From: Erysipelotrichaceae bacterium | GTDB lineage: Bacteria; Bacillota_I; Bacilli_A; Erysipelotrichales; Erysipelotrichaceae | Direction: 5' to 3' | NCBI GenBank assembly: GCA_017454765.1 | Contig: JAFTCJ010000024.1 | Coordinates: 1-64,000, forward strand | DNA: 64,000 bases | Shown here: positions 26,867 to 36,571 of the stretch, in pieces | Numbering within the stretch: the stretch's first letter is position 1 | How the letters are laid out: each line of letters begins with the position of its first letter | Notes under the pieces: generated by a model | Databases searched by the model: none | The model's input: the letters and a program-made list of their open reading frames with translations, nothing else | What the model was told of the DNA's origin: nothing | Translations under genes and position numbers: made by a program

Positions 26867-26894
26867 AGGAATCCGTTTTACGGATTCCTTTTTT
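26867..26894 (+). terminator. terminator of the glycogen operon
   Basis: AGGAATCCGT (26867-26876), loop TTT, ACGGATTCCT (26880-26889) followed by TTTTT: a 10-bp stem. Confidence 0.9.
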
Positions 26895-26934
26895 GAGAAA
26901 GATGCTTCATGTATTTTGCTTACCATCGTACCGT

Positions 26935-26940
26935 TATAAT
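26935..26940 (+). promoter_or_regulatory. -10 box of the PPC-CobW-uppP unit (leaderless type)
   Basis: TATAAT, 9 nt before ATG 26950. No Shine-Dalgarno in between. Confidence 0.6.
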
Positions 26941-26949
26941 GTTAAAATA

Positions 26950-27354
26950 ATGGATGTGAAAGAAACAGCAGTCAGACTGAAAAGAGGTACGGATCTGAAG
27001 AAGGCGATCGAAGATCTCTGCAAGGAAAAAGGCATAGATACGGCGATCGTTCTTTCCGGTGTGGGCTCTTTGTATGAGGCGAAGTTCCGGCTGGCGAAGG
27101 CGGAGTCTTTCTTTGAGAAGAAGGAAGATTATGAGATCGTCTCACTGACGGGAACGGTGAGCCGCGGCAAAGCGCATATCCACATCTCGATGTCTGATGA
27201 AACAGGGGCAACGATCGGCGGACATCTGCTTTACGGCTGTCTGGTCGATACGACCTGCGAGCTGGTTCTGGGCATCCTGGAAGAGTATGATTCTTTGCGG
27301 GAATACGATCCCGAAACGGGATATGATGAGATCCGTTTCATAGAAAGAAGGTAA
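26950..27354 (+). CDS. PPC/DUF296-domain protein
   Basis: 134 residues from ATG 26950 (MDVKETAVRLKRGTDLKKA). A compact single-domain protein with the PPC (DUF296) pattern: AIVLSGVGSLYEAKFRL, VSLTGTVSRGKAHIHIS, and GGHLLYGCLVDTTCELVLG with the metal-site-like H-x-H and G-G-H-L residues. Bacterial members are trimeric and of uncertain role; the plant fusions bind DNA through an added AT-hook, which is absent here. It is first in a unit with two G3E GTPases (next ATG overlaps or follows by 5 nt), so a link to metal handling is suggested by context only. A TTG reading from 26893 is rejected. Confidence 0.85.
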   Translation: MDVKETAVRLKRGTDLKKAIEDLCKEKGIDTAIVLSGVGSLYEAKFRLAKAESFFEKKEDYEIVSLTGTVSRGKAHIHISMSDETGATIGGHLLYGCLVDTTCELVLGILEEYDSLREYDPETGYDEIRFIERR

Positions 27355-27359
27355 TGTTC

Positions 27360-28346
27360 ATGATCAATGTTTATATTGTTTCCGGTTTCTTGGGTGCCGG
27401 CAAGACGACATTCATTCAGAAGCTTCTGAATGAGAAGAAATTTGACAAGGTAATGCTGCTGGAAAATGAATTCGGCGAGGTCGGTGTCGATTCCGCTTTT
27501 TTTGATAAATCGCTGCAGATCAGGGAGATCAATAATGGCTGTATCTGCTGCTCGCTGCAGGGTGATTTTGAAGATGCCCTGGAGGAGATCGAAGAGATGG
27601 GCGTCAGCGATCTGCTGATCGAACCCTCCGGTGTCGGCAAGCTTTCCGAGATCATCAATACGGTGAAGGAAGATCCCGATTTCCGTATCGTTTCCCATAT
27701 CTGTATCGTCGATGTCAAGACCTGCAGAAAGTATCATATCAATTTCAAGGAATACTTCAACGATCAGGTCAAGGCAGCCAATGCGATCATCCTTTCCCAT
27801 ACCGATGTGGCGGATGAGGAAACGATCGATCAGGCGATCGATATCGTAAAGGAACTTAATGAGGAAGCTGAGATCGTATCAAAACCGGTTTCCGATTATC
27901 CGATCGATGAACTGCTGGATATCATCGTATCCGGCGGCGATATCCTGCCTGAATTTGATGAAGAGGAAGAACATCACCATCATCACCACCATGACGACGA
28001 AGATGAAGATGAGGAACATGAACATCATCATGAACACCATCATGATCACGAACATCATCACCACCATCATCATGACGACGATGACGAGGATGAGCCGTTC
28101 AGGAATCTGGTTCTGTATCCGGAATACAGATTCACAAAAGAAGAACTGGAAGAGATCTTCACCAAGATCCCCGAGGACATCATCCGTATCAAAGGCTATG
28201 TATTGGGTGAGGAAGAGACTTATTATTTCAACTACGTGCTGAATGAATATCACATCTTCACGGGAGAAGAAAGAGAAAAGGCTCTGGTCTCGATCATCGG
28301 CACTGAGATCGACCACGATTATTTCAAGGAGCTCTTCCATGACTAA
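27360..28346 (+). CDS. G3E/COG0523 (CobW family) GTPase with a His-rich metal-binding loop
   Basis: About 328 residues. The Walker A SGFLGAGKTTF is at the N-terminus, followed by LENEFGEVGVD and the metal-chaperone signature NNGCICCSL (CxCC), EPSGVGK and LSHTDVAD. A stretch of about 45 residues near 205-245 is mostly His, Asp and Glu, with runs of seven His. The C-terminal CobW_C domain follows (EELEEIFTKIPEDIIRIKG). COG0523 proteins insert or allocate Zn, Co, Ni or Fe. The start is ATG 27360 (AGAAGG 8-9 nt upstream); ATG 27354 is an alternative. It overlaps the next GTPase by 8 nt. Confidence 0.92.
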   Translation: MINVYIVSGFLGAGKTTFIQKLLNEKKFDKVMLLENEFGEVGVDSAFFDKSLQIREINNGCICCSLQGDFEDALEEIEEMGVSDLLIEPSGVGKLSEIINTVKEDPDFRIVSHICIVDVKTCRKYHINFKEYFNDQVKAANAIILSHTDVADEETIDQAIDIVKELNEEAEIVSKPVSDYPIDELLDIIVSGGDILPEFDEEEEHHHHHHHDDEDEDEEHEHHHEHHHDHEHHHHHHHDDDDEDEPFRNLVLYPEYRFTKEELEEIFTKIPEDIIRIKGYVLGEEETYYFNYVLNEYHIFTGEEREKALVSIIGTEIDHDYFKELFHD

Positions 28347-29268
28347 ACCGGTCTATGTGTTCTCCGGTTTTCTTGATTCAGGCAAGACACAGGCGATCAA
28401 GGAGACTTTATACAATCCCCGTTTCAACGAAGGCGAATCGACACTGATCCTTTGTTTTGAACGTGGCGATGTGGAGTATGATGAGAAGTTTCTGAAGTTC
28501 ACCAATACCCAGGTCCTCTATATGGATTCGATCAGGGATCTGACGATCGAGAAACAGAAGCAGATAGACAAGGAATATGACTTTGAGCGCGTCTTCATCG
28601 AACTCAACGGCATGGAGGACGACAATATCCTCTATGACACAGGCTTCATCTCCAAGTGGGAACTGGCACAGACACTGACGACGATCGACGCGTCGAAGTT
28701 CCAGCTTTATCTGAGCAATATGCGCCAGTTTCTGTACAATCATGTGGTCAATGCGGAAGTCGTGATTCTCAACCGTTCGGATGATGTGGACAAGCGTTAT
28801 CTGCGCAACAATCTCAAATCGATCAATCAGTATATCGAACTGATCTTCGAGGACAAGGACGGCAATGTCTCCAAACAGATCGAAGATGAACTCTTCGATA
28901 CCAGCAAACCTCTGGAGATCTCGGATATCGATTACGGTCTCTGGTTCATGGATGCGATCGACAATCCGCAGAAATATGACAAGGTACAGCTGACGATCAA
29001 GGCGAAATACGCCGGTGAGATCGACGAGTATGACAATGTGGTGATCATGGGCCGCAAGGCGATGGTGTGCTGTGCCAACGACATCACGGATATCGCTTTG
29101 CCCTGTATCGGCATCCATCCGGAAGATATCGACAAGGACAAATACTACACACTGAAAGGAGAGGCCCGCTGCATCGAGAATGAAGAGGGCATGGAAATGT
29201 GTGCATTGAATGTGAAGAGTTACAAAGAGGCACAGGCGCCCAAGGATGAACTCGTGACATTCAACTAG
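28339..29268 (+). CDS. second CobW-like GTPase with a CC-containing C-terminal extension
   Basis: 309 residues from ATG 28339. The N-terminus has a P-loop, VFSGFLDSGKTQ, but no CxCC motif. IELNGMEDD and VILNRSDDVD stand where CobW proteins have E-PSG and the N/T-K-D guanine motif. The C-terminal 90 residues (from KVQLTIKAKYAGEIDEYDNV) carry GRKAMVCCANDITDIALPCI and a beta-rich KYYTLKGEARC pattern. This recalls the CC-x-D segment at the end of DUF1980/TIGR03943 proteins, the usual partners of CobW in Bacillota. It is probably a partner GTPase fused to that domain (inference). Longer readings upstream are rejected because they lie within the first GTPase. Confidence 0.8.
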   Translation: MTKPVYVFSGFLDSGKTQAIKETLYNPRFNEGESTLILCFERGDVEYDEKFLKFTNTQVLYMDSIRDLTIEKQKQIDKEYDFERVFIELNGMEDDNILYDTGFISKWELAQTLTTIDASKFQLYLSNMRQFLYNHVVNAEVVILNRSDDVDKRYLRNNLKSINQYIELIFEDKDGNVSKQIEDELFDTSKPLEISDIDYGLWFMDAIDNPQKYDKVQLTIKAKYAGEIDEYDNVVIMGRKAMVCCANDITDIALPCIGIHPEDIDKDKYYTLKGEARCIENEEGMEMCALNVKSYKEAQAPKDELVTFN

Positions 29269-29276
29269 GAGGTTTT

Positions 29277-30113
29277 ATGAATATTTTAAAAGCAATACTC
29301 TTCGGCATCATCGAAGGCATCACCGAGTGGATGCCGGTGTCATCGACTGCCCACATGAAGATACTGAATGCGTTCTTTCCTCTGGATGTTTCGCCGGAGT
29401 TCTATGATGTGTTTGAAGTCGTCATCCAGCTGGGTGCCATTCTGGCCCTGGTTCTGATCTTCTTCAATAAGATCTGGCCCTTCGGCAGATCGAGAAATCC
29501 GCTGGGGGAGGGCATCCTTTCCTATATCAGGAAGGACAAGTTCTTCCTGTGGATCAAGATCGTCATCGCCTGTCTGCCGGTCATCATCTTTGAACTGCTG
29601 CTGGACGATCTGTTCACTTTCATCAACGAAAAGAACGAGATGATCTTCATCGGCATCGCCCTGATCCTGGTGGGCATCGTCTTCATCGTTGTGGAGTTTC
29701 TGATCAAAGGCAAGAAGTTTGCGATCGATTCCACCAGACAGATCACCTGCCTGCAGGCACTGATCATCGGTCTGGCACAGCTGATCGCAGCGATCTTCCC
29801 GGGCGTTTCCCGTTCCGGTGCGACGATCATCGCTTCGCTGCTGCTGGGGATCTCAAGACCTGCGGCAACGGAATTCACGTTTGAAGTTGCGATCCCGGTC
29901 ATGTTCGGAGCGAGCCTGATGGAAGTGCTGAAGTTCTCGGGTTCCGTATCATTCGCCGAGATCCTGACGCTGATCGTAGGGTGTGTGAGTGCCTTTGCGG
30001 TATCGCTGTTCATGATCCGCTTCGTCTTGAACTACATCAAGAAGAATACGTTTACGATCTTCGGCATCTACCGTATCCTGATGGGTCTGATCATCCTGAT
30101 TTTCTTAAGGTAA
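29277..30113 (+). CDS. uppP: undecaprenyl-diphosphatase (BacA type)
   Basis: 278 residues, polytopic. Signature segments GIIEGITEWMPVSSTAHM (Glu-rich first motif) and GVSRSGATIIASLLLGISRP (Ser/Arg motif) are complete. It recycles undecaprenyl pyrophosphate to the lipid carrier used for peptidoglycan and teichoic acids, and gives bacitracin tolerance. AGGAGG sits before the ATG, 8 nt after the preceding stop. The next gene starts 1 nt downstream of its stop. Confidence 0.96.
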   Translation: MNILKAILFGIIEGITEWMPVSSTAHMKILNAFFPLDVSPEFYDVFEVVIQLGAILALVLIFFNKIWPFGRSRNPLGEGILSYIRKDKFFLWIKIVIACLPVIIFELLLDDLFTFINEKNEMIFIGIALILVGIVFIVVEFLIKGKKFAIDSTRQITCLQALIIGLAQLIAAIFPGVSRSGATIIASLLLGISRPAATEFTFEVAIPVMFGASLMEVLKFSGSVSFAEILTLIVGCVSAFAVSLFMIRFVLNYIKKNTFTIFGIYRILMGLIILIFLR

Positions 30114-30114
30114 T

Positions 30115-31281
30115 ATGAACTATACACTGCTGTCCGCCATATTCTTGGAAGGAATATTGTCTTTCTTCTCTCCCTGCGTCCTGCCGCTGATCCCTTTATA
30201 CATGTCTTATCTGGCAGGAGACCATAAGCAGAGTGATGAAGAAGGCAATGTGATCTACGATACGAAGAGAGTGTTTCTGACGACACTTTTCTTTGTTGCG
30301 GGTATCAGTCTGACTTTTGTGCTGCTCGGGGTATCTTTCTCTTATGTTTCGGTATTTCTGGACCGGTTCAAGGAAGTCATATCGATCATCGGCGGTACTT
30401 TACTGGTATTGTTTGGCTTGCATGAATGCGGGATCATCCACATCGATTTTCTGAACAGGGAACTCAAGCCGAAGATCGATCTGAAGCTGCAGCAGATGAA
30501 CTTCTTCAAGGCTTTCCTGCTGGGCTTTGTCTTCTCACTGGGCTGGTCGCCCTGTATCGGTCCGATGCTGGCGAACGCCCTGCTGATGGCAGCGACTGAT
30601 CAGTCCGGTTATCTTTATATCATCGCCTATGCGCTGGGTCTGGTCATCCCGTTTCTGATCACCGGTTTATTTACCGGTAAAGTCCTGAATTTCATCAATC
30701 AGAAAAAGAAGATCATGACTTATGTCATGAAGATCGCCGGTGTTGTTCTGCTGTGTTTCGGATTCTATATGATCTATGACGGAGCCAAGAAGATCGATCA
30801 GGCCAAGAAGATGAGCGAAAACACAGCTTCTTCCAATGAGGAAGCACAGGATATCGGTGCCTATCTGTACAATTATGAATTTAAGGATTCAGATGGAAAT
30901 ATAATCAGACTTTCGGATTATGAGGGAAGCTACATCTTCCTGAACTTCTCGGCGACCTGGTGCACGTACTGCAAAATGGAGATGCAGGATTACGAAGCTT
31001 TCTCAAAAAACAATGATGTGAAGTGTTTCTATATCATGTCACCGATCAATGAAAACAACGGACAAAGCGATATTGACGCTTTCTTAAAGGAAAATGATAT
31101 CAGTCTGCCGGTCATCATCGATGAAGAGGGCGTGATGTTCTACTACTGCGGCATCAGTTCCTATCCGACGACTTATGTGATCTCACCGGAAGGTTATTTC
31201 ATCTGTTATGCCAACGGTGCGATGTCGGAGGAGGGATTCAAGGGCCTGCTGGATTATGCCGTGCAGATCAATGAGGAATAA
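30115..31281 (+). CDS. CcdA-type thiol-disulfide transporter fused to a thioredoxin-like domain
   Basis: 388 residues. The N-terminal half has about six membrane helices with the two CcdA/DsbD cysteines in FFSPCVLPLIPLYMSYLAG and GWSPCIGPMLANAL. After a short linker (about 235-255) comes an extracellular TlpA/ResA-like thioredoxin domain with NFSATWCTYCKMEM (active site CTYC) and a cis-Pro in SSYPTTYVIS. It moves reducing power from cytoplasmic thioredoxin to proteins outside the membrane. No cytochrome c genes are near, so envelope protein repair is more likely than cytochrome maturation. It is co-directional with uppP, with 1 nt between. Confidence 0.9.
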   Translation: MNYTLLSAIFLEGILSFFSPCVLPLIPLYMSYLAGDHKQSDEEGNVIYDTKRVFLTTLFFVAGISLTFVLLGVSFSYVSVFLDRFKEVISIIGGTLLVLFGLHECGIIHIDFLNRELKPKIDLKLQQMNFFKAFLLGFVFSLGWSPCIGPMLANALLMAATDQSGYLYIIAYALGLVIPFLITGLFTGKVLNFINQKKKIMTYVMKIAGVVLLCFGFYMIYDGAKKIDQAKKMSENTASSNEEAQDIGAYLYNYEFKDSDGNIIRLSDYEGSYIFLNFSATWCTYCKMEMQDYEAFSKNNDVKCFYIMSPINENNGQSDIDAFLKENDISLPVIIDEEGVMFYYCGISSYPTTYVISPEGYFICYANGAMSEEGFKGLLDYAVQINEE

Positions 31282-31304
31282 AAAAATCCCGGTCTAGCCG
31301 GGAT
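31281..31304. terminator. bidirectional terminator between the CcdA-thioredoxin gene and the GDPD gene
   Basis: ATCCCGG (31286-31292), loop TCTAG, CCGGGAT (31298-31304). On the minus strand a T run (complement of 31280-31286) follows. It overlaps the GDPD stop codon. Confidence 0.8.
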
Positions 31305-32118
31305 ATCTGTCTTTCGGTATGAAAGAGTCGAAGATGAAGCACCCGTAGAGGTGTTTTATTTTTTCATATTCCTCCTGCGACTGGACAGTCCAGGCGACAC
31401 ATTCCGCCTTGCACAGTCTTGAGACAAGCTGGAAGGAGATGTTGTCACAGTGCTTGCAGTCGTAGGCGATATAGTCAGGCCGGTTGTAGAAGTTGGTCAG
31501 CAGATTGGTCAGTATGAATTTGATATGAAAGGGAAGATCGGAATCCTTGTTTCTCAGATAGTCATAGGAAAGCTGTCCGCGGACGATCTGCGGTTCATTC
31601 ATACGCAGATAGCGGACAACGGAGGGATTGAAGGATTCCATATTGTAGAGTCCTTCGTAATTTCGCATCATTTCCACGGTCTTCTGCGTCGTTTCGATAT
31701 AGCGTCCTTCCGGCTTGATCTCGATGATCAGAGGCGTATCCGGTCTGAGGACTTTCAGTACTTCGGCAAACAGCGGGATCCTTTCCTCGCTGTTCAAAAG
31801 GGGATAGCCGAGCAGTTCCTCATAGGTACAGTCGGTCAGTTTCCTGTCAATGCCGGTCATGCGAAGCAATGAGACATCATGGAAGACGACCAGCTGATCA
31901 TCCGCTGTCAGCTGCAGATCCAGTTCGATGCCGTAGTCGTTTTCAACGGCTTTTTGAAAGGCGGACAGTGAGTTTTCCGGATAGGTCACATTGTCGTAGA
32001 GACCGCGGTGGGCGATGAATTTTTGTTCATAGGGTCTCATCTTTGCTTTGCGGGAGGTGTCGGGATAGATCGCCATCAGATAAAGCACGATGAATATAAT
32101 CAGTATTTTTATCAGCAT
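31294..32118 (-). CDS. glycerophosphodiester phosphodiesterase, membrane anchored
   Basis: 274 residues. An N-terminal hydrophobic segment (MLIKILIIFIVLYLMAIYP) acts as signal anchor. The GDPD TIM barrel follows: FIAHRGLYDN (catalytic His, Arg), YPENSLSAF, ELDLQLTADDQLVVFHD (metal Glu/Asp and the second His) and IIEIKPEG. It hydrolyses glycerophosphodiesters, perhaps lipid or teichoic acid fragments, at the outer face. Its ATG is 6 nt from TATAAT, with no Shine-Dalgarno. The tuf terminator lies directly upstream. Confidence 0.9.
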   Translation of the reverse strand: MLIKILIIFIVLYLMAIYPDTSRKAKMRPYEQKFIAHRGLYDNVTYPENSLSAFQKAVENDYGIELDLQLTADDQLVVFHDVSLLRMTGIDRKLTDCTYEELLGYPLLNSEERIPLFAEVLKVLRPDTPLIIEIKPEGRYIETTQKTVEMMRNYEGLYNMESFNPSVVRYLRMNEPQIVRGQLSYDYLRNKDSDLPFHIKFILTNLLTNFYNRPDYIAYDCKHCDNISFQLVSRLCKAECVAWTVQSQEEYEKIKHLYGCFIFDSFIPKDRYPG

Positions 32119-32124
32119 ACTTTT

Positions 32125-32152
32125 ATTATATGAAAAAACCTCCTTTTGACAG
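32125..32152 (-). promoter_or_regulatory. promoter of the GDPD gene inside the tuf terminator (leaderless type)
   Basis: TATAAT on the minus strand at 32130-32125, 6 nt before the ATG. A candidate -35, CTGTCA (32152-32147, four of six matches, 16-bp spacer), falls in the loop of the tuf terminator hairpin. No Shine-Dalgarno. Confidence 0.55.
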
Positions 32153-32162
32153 GAGGTTTTTT
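32133..32162 (-). terminator. terminator of tuf / the str operon
   Basis: AAAAAACCTCC (32133-32143), 8-nt loop, GGAGGTTTTTT (32152-32162): an 11-bp stem with the T tract on the minus strand. Confidence 0.9.
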
Positions 32163-32186
32163 ATTTGTTTTTGATCTAAACTAAGA

Positions 32187-33371
32187 TTATTTGATGATCT
32201 TGGTAACGGAGCCGGAACCGACAGTTCTGCCGCCTTCACGGATAGAGAACTTTGTTCCCTCTTCCAGAGCGATCGGAGCGATCAGTTCAACAGACATTTC
32301 GACGTGGTCACCAGGCATAACCATTTCAGCACCGCCTAAATCCTTGACGATACCGGTTACGTCGGTTGTACGGAAATAGAACTGCGGACGGTAGTTGGCA
32401 ACAAACGGAGTATGTCTGCCGCCTTCATCCTTTGTTAATACGTAGACCTGAGCCTGGAACTGAGTATGAGGAGTAACAGAACCCGGTTTTGCCAGGACCT
32501 GGCCTCTTTCAACTTCGTTACGGTTGATACCACGGAGCAGAGCACCGATGTTGTCACCGGCTTCAGCCTGGTCAAGCTGCTTGTGGAACATTTCCAGACC
32601 GGTAATGACAGTGTTTCTGGTTTCTCTTAAGCCGACGATTTCAGCCGGATCGTTCAGGTGAGCGACACCACGCTCAACTCTGCCTGTAGCAACGGTACCA
32701 CGACCGGAGATCGTGAAGACGTCTTCTACTGACATTAAGAACGGCTTGTCCATTTCTCTTGCCGGAGAAGCGATGTAAGAATCGCATGCATCCATCAGTT
32801 CGTCGATTGCAGGAGTCCATTCAGGATCGCCTTCGAGAGCCTTTAATGCGGAGCCGCGGATAACCGGAGTATCATCACCCGGGAAATCGTATTCATCAAG
32901 AAGTTCTCTGACTTCCATTTCGACTAAGTCGATCAGTTCAGGATCGTCGACCATGTCGCACTTGTTCAGGAATACAACGATGTAAGGAACACCGACCTGT
33001 CTGGCTAACAGGATGTGCTCACGGGTCTGGGGCATCGGTCCGTCGTTAGCAGCAACGACCAGGATCGCACCGTCCATCTGTGCAGCACCGGTGATCATGT
33101 TCTTGATATAGTCGGCATGTCCCGGGCAGTCAACATGAGCATAGTGTCTCTTAGCTGTCTTGTACTCAACGTGAGCTGTATTGATCGTGATACCACGAGC
33201 CTTCTCTTCAGGTGCAGAGTCGATCTGGTTGTAATCTCTGAAGTCAGCCAGACCTTTTTCAGCAAGTCTCTTGGTAATAGCAGCTGTTAAAGTTGTTTTG
33301 CCATGGTCGATATGACCGATGGTACCGATATTGACGTGTTCCAGGGAACGGTCAAACTTTTCTTTTGCCAT
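32187..33371 (-). CDS. tuf: translation elongation factor EF-Tu
   Basis: 394 residues, canonical. [14 protein letters not shown] (P-loop), [12 protein letters not shown] (switch I), [20 protein letters not shown] (switch II) and NKCDMVDD; domains II and III are complete, ending SVTKIIK. It brings aminoacyl-tRNA to the ribosome. A 64-bp gap separates it from fusA and carries AGGAGG; the TAGCAATTGCTA palindrome (33428-33439) spans the fusA stop. It is last gene of rpsL-rpsG-fusA-tuf. Confidence 0.99.
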   Translation of the reverse strand: MAKEKFDRSLEHVNIGTIGHIDHGKTTLTAAITKRLAEKGLADFRDYNQIDSAPEEKARGITINTAHVEYKTAKRHYAHVDCPGHADYIKNMITGAAQMDGAILVVAANDGPMPQTREHILLARQVGVPYIVVFLNKCDMVDDPELIDLVEMEVRELLDEYDFPGDDTPVIRGSALKALEGDPEWTPAIDELMDACDSYIASPAREMDKPFLMSVEDVFTISGRGTVATGRVERGVAHLNDPAEIVGLRETRNTVITGLEMFHKQLDQAEAGDNIGALLRGINRNEVERGQVLAKPGSVTPHTQFQAQVYVLTKDEGGRHTPFVANYRPQFYFRTTDVTGIVKDLGGAEMVMPGDHVEMSVELIAPIALEEGTKFSIREGGRTVGSGSVTKIIK

Positions 33372-33435
33372 CTTAAGTAATTTCCTCCTAATTTAACAAT
33401 ACTATTTTAAGATAAAACATGTCTTTTAGCAATTG

Positions 33436-35529
33436 CTATCTCATGTTTTTCTTGGCAATTTCCTCGGCCATTGCAGCGGATACTTCCGCGTAATGATCCA
33501 TCTGCATCATGTAGTTGCCGCGGCCCTGTGTATAGGATCTCAGGTCCGTTGCATAACCGAACATCTGTGACAGAGGGATGTATGCGCGGATGACGACTGC
33601 ATTGCCTCTTTCTTCCTGTTCGTTGATGTGTCCGCGGCGTTTCGTGACATCGCCCATGACGGTGCCGAGGTATTCGACAGGGACGATGATCTCGACATCC
33701 ATGATCGGTTCAAGGATGACCGGGTCACATTTTCTGGCTGCTTCTTTCAGCGCCAGGGACGCTGCTGTTTTGAAGGCCATTTCCGAAGAGTCTACTTCGT
33801 GATACGAGCCGTCAAACAGCGTGGCTTTGATGTCGACGACCGGATAGCCGGCGATGAGGCCGTTTTCCAGTGCCGCTTTCAAGCCTTCCATTGTCGGTTT
33901 GATGTATTCTCTGGGAACTGTGCCGCCGACAACGGCATCGATGAATTCGAATCCTTTGCCTTTTTCGTTCGGCTCAAAGCGGATCCAGACATGTCCGTAC
34001 TGGCCTTTGCCGCCGGTCTGTCTGACGAATTTGCCTTCGCATTCGGCTGCCTTGCGGATTGTTTCGCGGTAGGCGACCTGCGGTTTGCCGACGTTGCATT
34101 CGACGTGGAATTCACGTTTCATACGGTCAACGATGATATCCAGGTGGAGTTCTCCCATACCGGCGATGATCGTCTGTCCGGTCTCTTCGTCGGTATATGT
34201 CCTGAAGGTCGGGTCTTCTTCCGCCAGCTTGCCTAAGGCAATGTCCATCTTGTCGGAGTCGGCCTTTGTCTTGGGCTCGACTGACATCTGGATGACCGGC
34301 TCGGGGAAGACCATCGATTCCAGGATGATCGGATGTTTTTCATCACAGAGGGTATCACCCGTTGTCGTATTCTTCAGTCCAACTGCTGCCGCAATGTCAC
34401 CGGCATCGACTTCTTCGATATCGGCGCGGTGATTTGCGTGCATCTGCACGAGTCTTCCGAATCTTTCCTTGGTATCTTTCGTTGCATTGAGCACATAAGA
34501 TCCGGCACTCGCCACTCCGGAGTAGACTCTGAAGTAGGTGAGTCTTCCGACGAACGGGTCAGTCATGACCTTGAACGCCAGAGCTGAGAACGGTTCGCTG
34601 TCGCTCGGATGTCTTTCCGACTCATCTCCGAACTTGGTCGTACCTTTGATTGCCGGTACGTCAAGCGGAGAGGGGAGGTACTCGACGATCGCGTCAAGCA
34701 GCAGCTGAATACCCTTGTTCTTGTAGGCCGAACCGCACAGTACAGGGAAGAATTCCGAGGTCAGTACGGCTTTTCTGATCGCGCTCTTGATCAGAGGGAT
34801 CTCAGGATCATCACCATTTAGGAAGACTTCCATGAGATCATCGTCGAAATCACAGAGTTTTTCGATCAGTTCGTTTCGAAGCAGTTCCGCATCATCTTTG
34901 TACTGATCTTCGATCTCACCGACCGTGATATCCGTTCCCTGATCGTTGGGATACATGTACTGTTTCCTTTCGACCAGATCGATGATACCGCGGAAGGTAT
35001 TTTCGGCACCGACCGGCATCTGTATGGCAGCCGCATTGGCGGCCAGCTTTTCTCCGATCGAGCGCACCGACATCATGAAGTCAGCACCTGTTGCGTCCAT
35101 TTTATTGGCGAAGACGATCCTCGGGACTTCGTAGTTCGAGGCCTGTCTCCACACTGTTTCTGTCTGCGGTTCCACACCTGCCTTGGAATCCAGGACCGTG
35201 ACTGCACCGTCCAGAACTCTTAAGGAACGTTCAACTTCCACTGTGAAGTCGACATGTCCCGGCGTATCGATGATGTTGATCCTTGTCTTTGGCAGCTGGT
35301 TGCGGGAACCCGGCCAGAACGTTGTCGTTGCGGCAGAGGTGATCGTGATACCTCTTTCCTGTTCCTGTTCCATCCAGTCCATCTGGGCTGCACCATCGTG
35401 TGTTTCACCGATCTTATGTGTTTTACCGGTAAAGAAAAGGATTCTCTCGGTACAGGTCGTCTTGCCTGCATCGATGTGCGCCATGATGCCAATATTTCTA
35501 GTGTTTTCTAAAGCATATTGACGTGCCAT
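33436..35529 (-). CDS. fusA: translation elongation factor EF-G
   Basis: 697 residues, normal length. [16 protein letters not shown] (P-loop), [30 protein letters not shown]; domains II-V follow with [15 protein letters not shown] and the C-terminal domain V. GTP-driven translocation factor. It lies 21 nt downstream of rpsG. Confidence 0.99.
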   Translation of the reverse strand: MARQYALENTRNIGIMAHIDAGKTTCTERILFFTGKTHKIGETHDGAAQMDWMEQEQERGITITSAATTTFWPGSRNQLPKTRINIIDTPGHVDFTVEVERSLRVLDGAVTVLDSKAGVEPQTETVWRQASNYEVPRIVFANKMDATGADFMMSVRSIGEKLAANAAAIQMPVGAENTFRGIIDLVERKQYMYPNDQGTDITVGEIEDQYKDDAELLRNELIEKLCDFDDDLMEVFLNGDDPEIPLIKSAIRKAVLTSEFFPVLCGSAYKNKGIQLLLDAIVEYLPSPLDVPAIKGTTKFGDESERHPSDSEPFSALAFKVMTDPFVGRLTYFRVYSGVASAGSYVLNATKDTKERFGRLVQMHANHRADIEEVDAGDIAAAVGLKNTTTGDTLCDEKHPIILESMVFPEPVIQMSVEPKTKADSDKMDIALGKLAEEDPTFRTYTDEETGQTIIAGMGELHLDIIVDRMKREFHVECNVGKPQVAYRETIRKAAECEGKFVRQTGGKGQYGHVWIRFEPNEKGKGFEFIDAVVGGTVPREYIKPTMEGLKAALENGLIAGYPVVDIKATLFDGSYHEVDSSEMAFKTAASLALKEAARKCDPVILEPIMDVEIIVPVEYLGTVMGDVTKRRGHINEQEERGNAVVIRAYIPLSQMFGYATDLRSYTQGRGNYMMQMDHYAEVSAAMAEEIAKKNMR

Positions 35530-35550
35530 AACGTTGTTTCCTTTCTGCGA

Positions 35551-36021
35551 TTACCAGCGATAATGAGCAAATGCTTTGTTTGCTTCTGCCATCTTATGAG
35601 TATCGTCTTTCTTCTTGACAGACTGACCGACACCATTCGATGCATCAATGATTTCAGCGGCTAATCTTTCTTCCATCTTCTTTTCCGATCTTAATCTGGA
35701 ATAGTTGACGATCCATCTGAGACCGAGAGTGAGTCTTCTCTCATCGGATACTTCAACCGGAACCTGGTAGTTTGCGCCACCGACTCTTCTTAATTTCAGT
35801 TCGAGTTCAGGCATGACATTGTCCAATGCTTTTTCAAATACTTCCATCGGCTGCTGGCCTGTCTTCTTTTCTACGATATCGAATGCATTGTAGAGGATGT
35901 TCTGTGCGACACCTTTTTTACCGTCTAACATGATCTTGTTGATTAAACGTGTCACAAGCTTGGAATTGTAGATCGGGTCTACCAATACATCTCGTTTTGC
36001 TATATGTCCTTTTCTTGGCAT
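35551..36021 (-). CDS. rpsG: 30S ribosomal protein S7
   Basis: 156 residues, starting [40 protein letters not shown] and the ALRWIV-like [10 protein letters not shown] segment are typical of S7. Nucleates assembly of the 30S head. It lies in the usual str order, 20 nt after rpsL, with AAGGAG upstream. Confidence 0.99.
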   Translation of the reverse strand: MPRKGHIAKRDVLVDPIYNSKLVTRLINKIMLDGKKGVAQNILYNAFDIVEKKTGQQPMEVFEKALDNVMPELELKLRRVGGANYQVPVEVSDERRLTLGLRWIVNYSRLRSEKKMEERLAAEIIDASNGVGQSVKKKDDTHKMAEANKAFAHYRW

Positions 36022-36041
36022 TTTTAATCTCCTTTCATGTT

Positions 36042-36452
36042 TTACTTAGGTTTCTTGGCACCGTATAATGAACGGCCCTGCATTCTGTTTTCAACACCGG
36101 CACAGTCCAGAGTGCCTCTGATGATGTGGTAACGGACACCAGGTAAATCCTTTACACGTCCGCCACGGATCATGACAACCGAGTGTTCCTGCAGGTTGTG
36201 TCCGATACCCGGAATATAAGCCGTAACTTCCATACCGTTTGATAAACGAACACGGGCATACTTTCTTAAAGCTGAGTTAGGCTTCTTCGGGGTCATCGTA
36301 CCGACACGGGTGCAGACGCCTCTTTTCTGCGGGGAAGCCAGATCAATAGGACGGTTCTTCAATGAGTTATATCCCTTATTCAAAGCCGGAGCCTTTGACT
36401 TGAAAGTTCTCGCTGTTCTGCCTTTTCTTACTAACTGATTGATTGTTGGCAT
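36042..36452 (-). CDS. rpsL: 30S ribosomal protein S12
   Basis: 136 residues. The decoding-site segments [20 protein letters not shown] and [20 protein letters not shown] are intact. The lysine at the classic streptomycin-resistance position in TPKKPNS (K43 type) is unaltered. First gene of the str operon, with AAGGAG before the ATG at 36452 and a structured leader upstream. Confidence 0.99.
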   Translation of the reverse strand: MPTINQLVRKGRTARTFKSKAPALNKGYNSLKNRPIDLASPQKRGVCTRVGTMTPKKPNSALRKYARVRLSNGMEVTAYIPGIGHNLQEHSVVMIRGGRVKDLPGVRYHIIRGTLDCAGVENRMQGRSLYGAKKPK

Positions 36453-36474
36453 GTTATCTCCTTTCTTTCACTAT

Positions 36475-36530
36475 GCACACTTTAACAGGTGTGCCACAAA
36501 TCTGACTTAATGATGGATCCTTTCGGATCC
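36475..36530 (-). promoter_or_regulatory. two hairpins in the str-operon leader
   Basis: Just upstream of the rpsL ribosome-binding site are GCACAC (36475-36480), 8-nt loop, GTGTGC (36489-36494). Further up is GGATCC (36515-36520), a 4-nt loop that reads GAAA in the transcript, and GGATCC (36525-36530). Both lie inside the predicted leader. They may be protein- or ribosome-sensing elements; no known family was recognised. Confidence 0.5.
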
Positions 36531-36542
36531 GTCAGCTTTATA

Positions 36543-36571
36543 ATCATAACAAAACAAAAGAGCCAAATCAA
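36543..36571 (-). promoter_or_regulatory. promoter of the str operon
   Basis: On the minus strand TTGATT (36571-36566), 17-bp spacer, TATGAT (36548-36543). This gives a leader of about 85 nt before rpsL. Confidence 0.7.

Noticed and set aside
27970-28085. His-codon tract in the first CobW gene as a tandem repeat or CRISPR-like array
   Set aside because: It is in frame, codes for the metal-binding loop common in this family and has no regular repeat-spacer structure.
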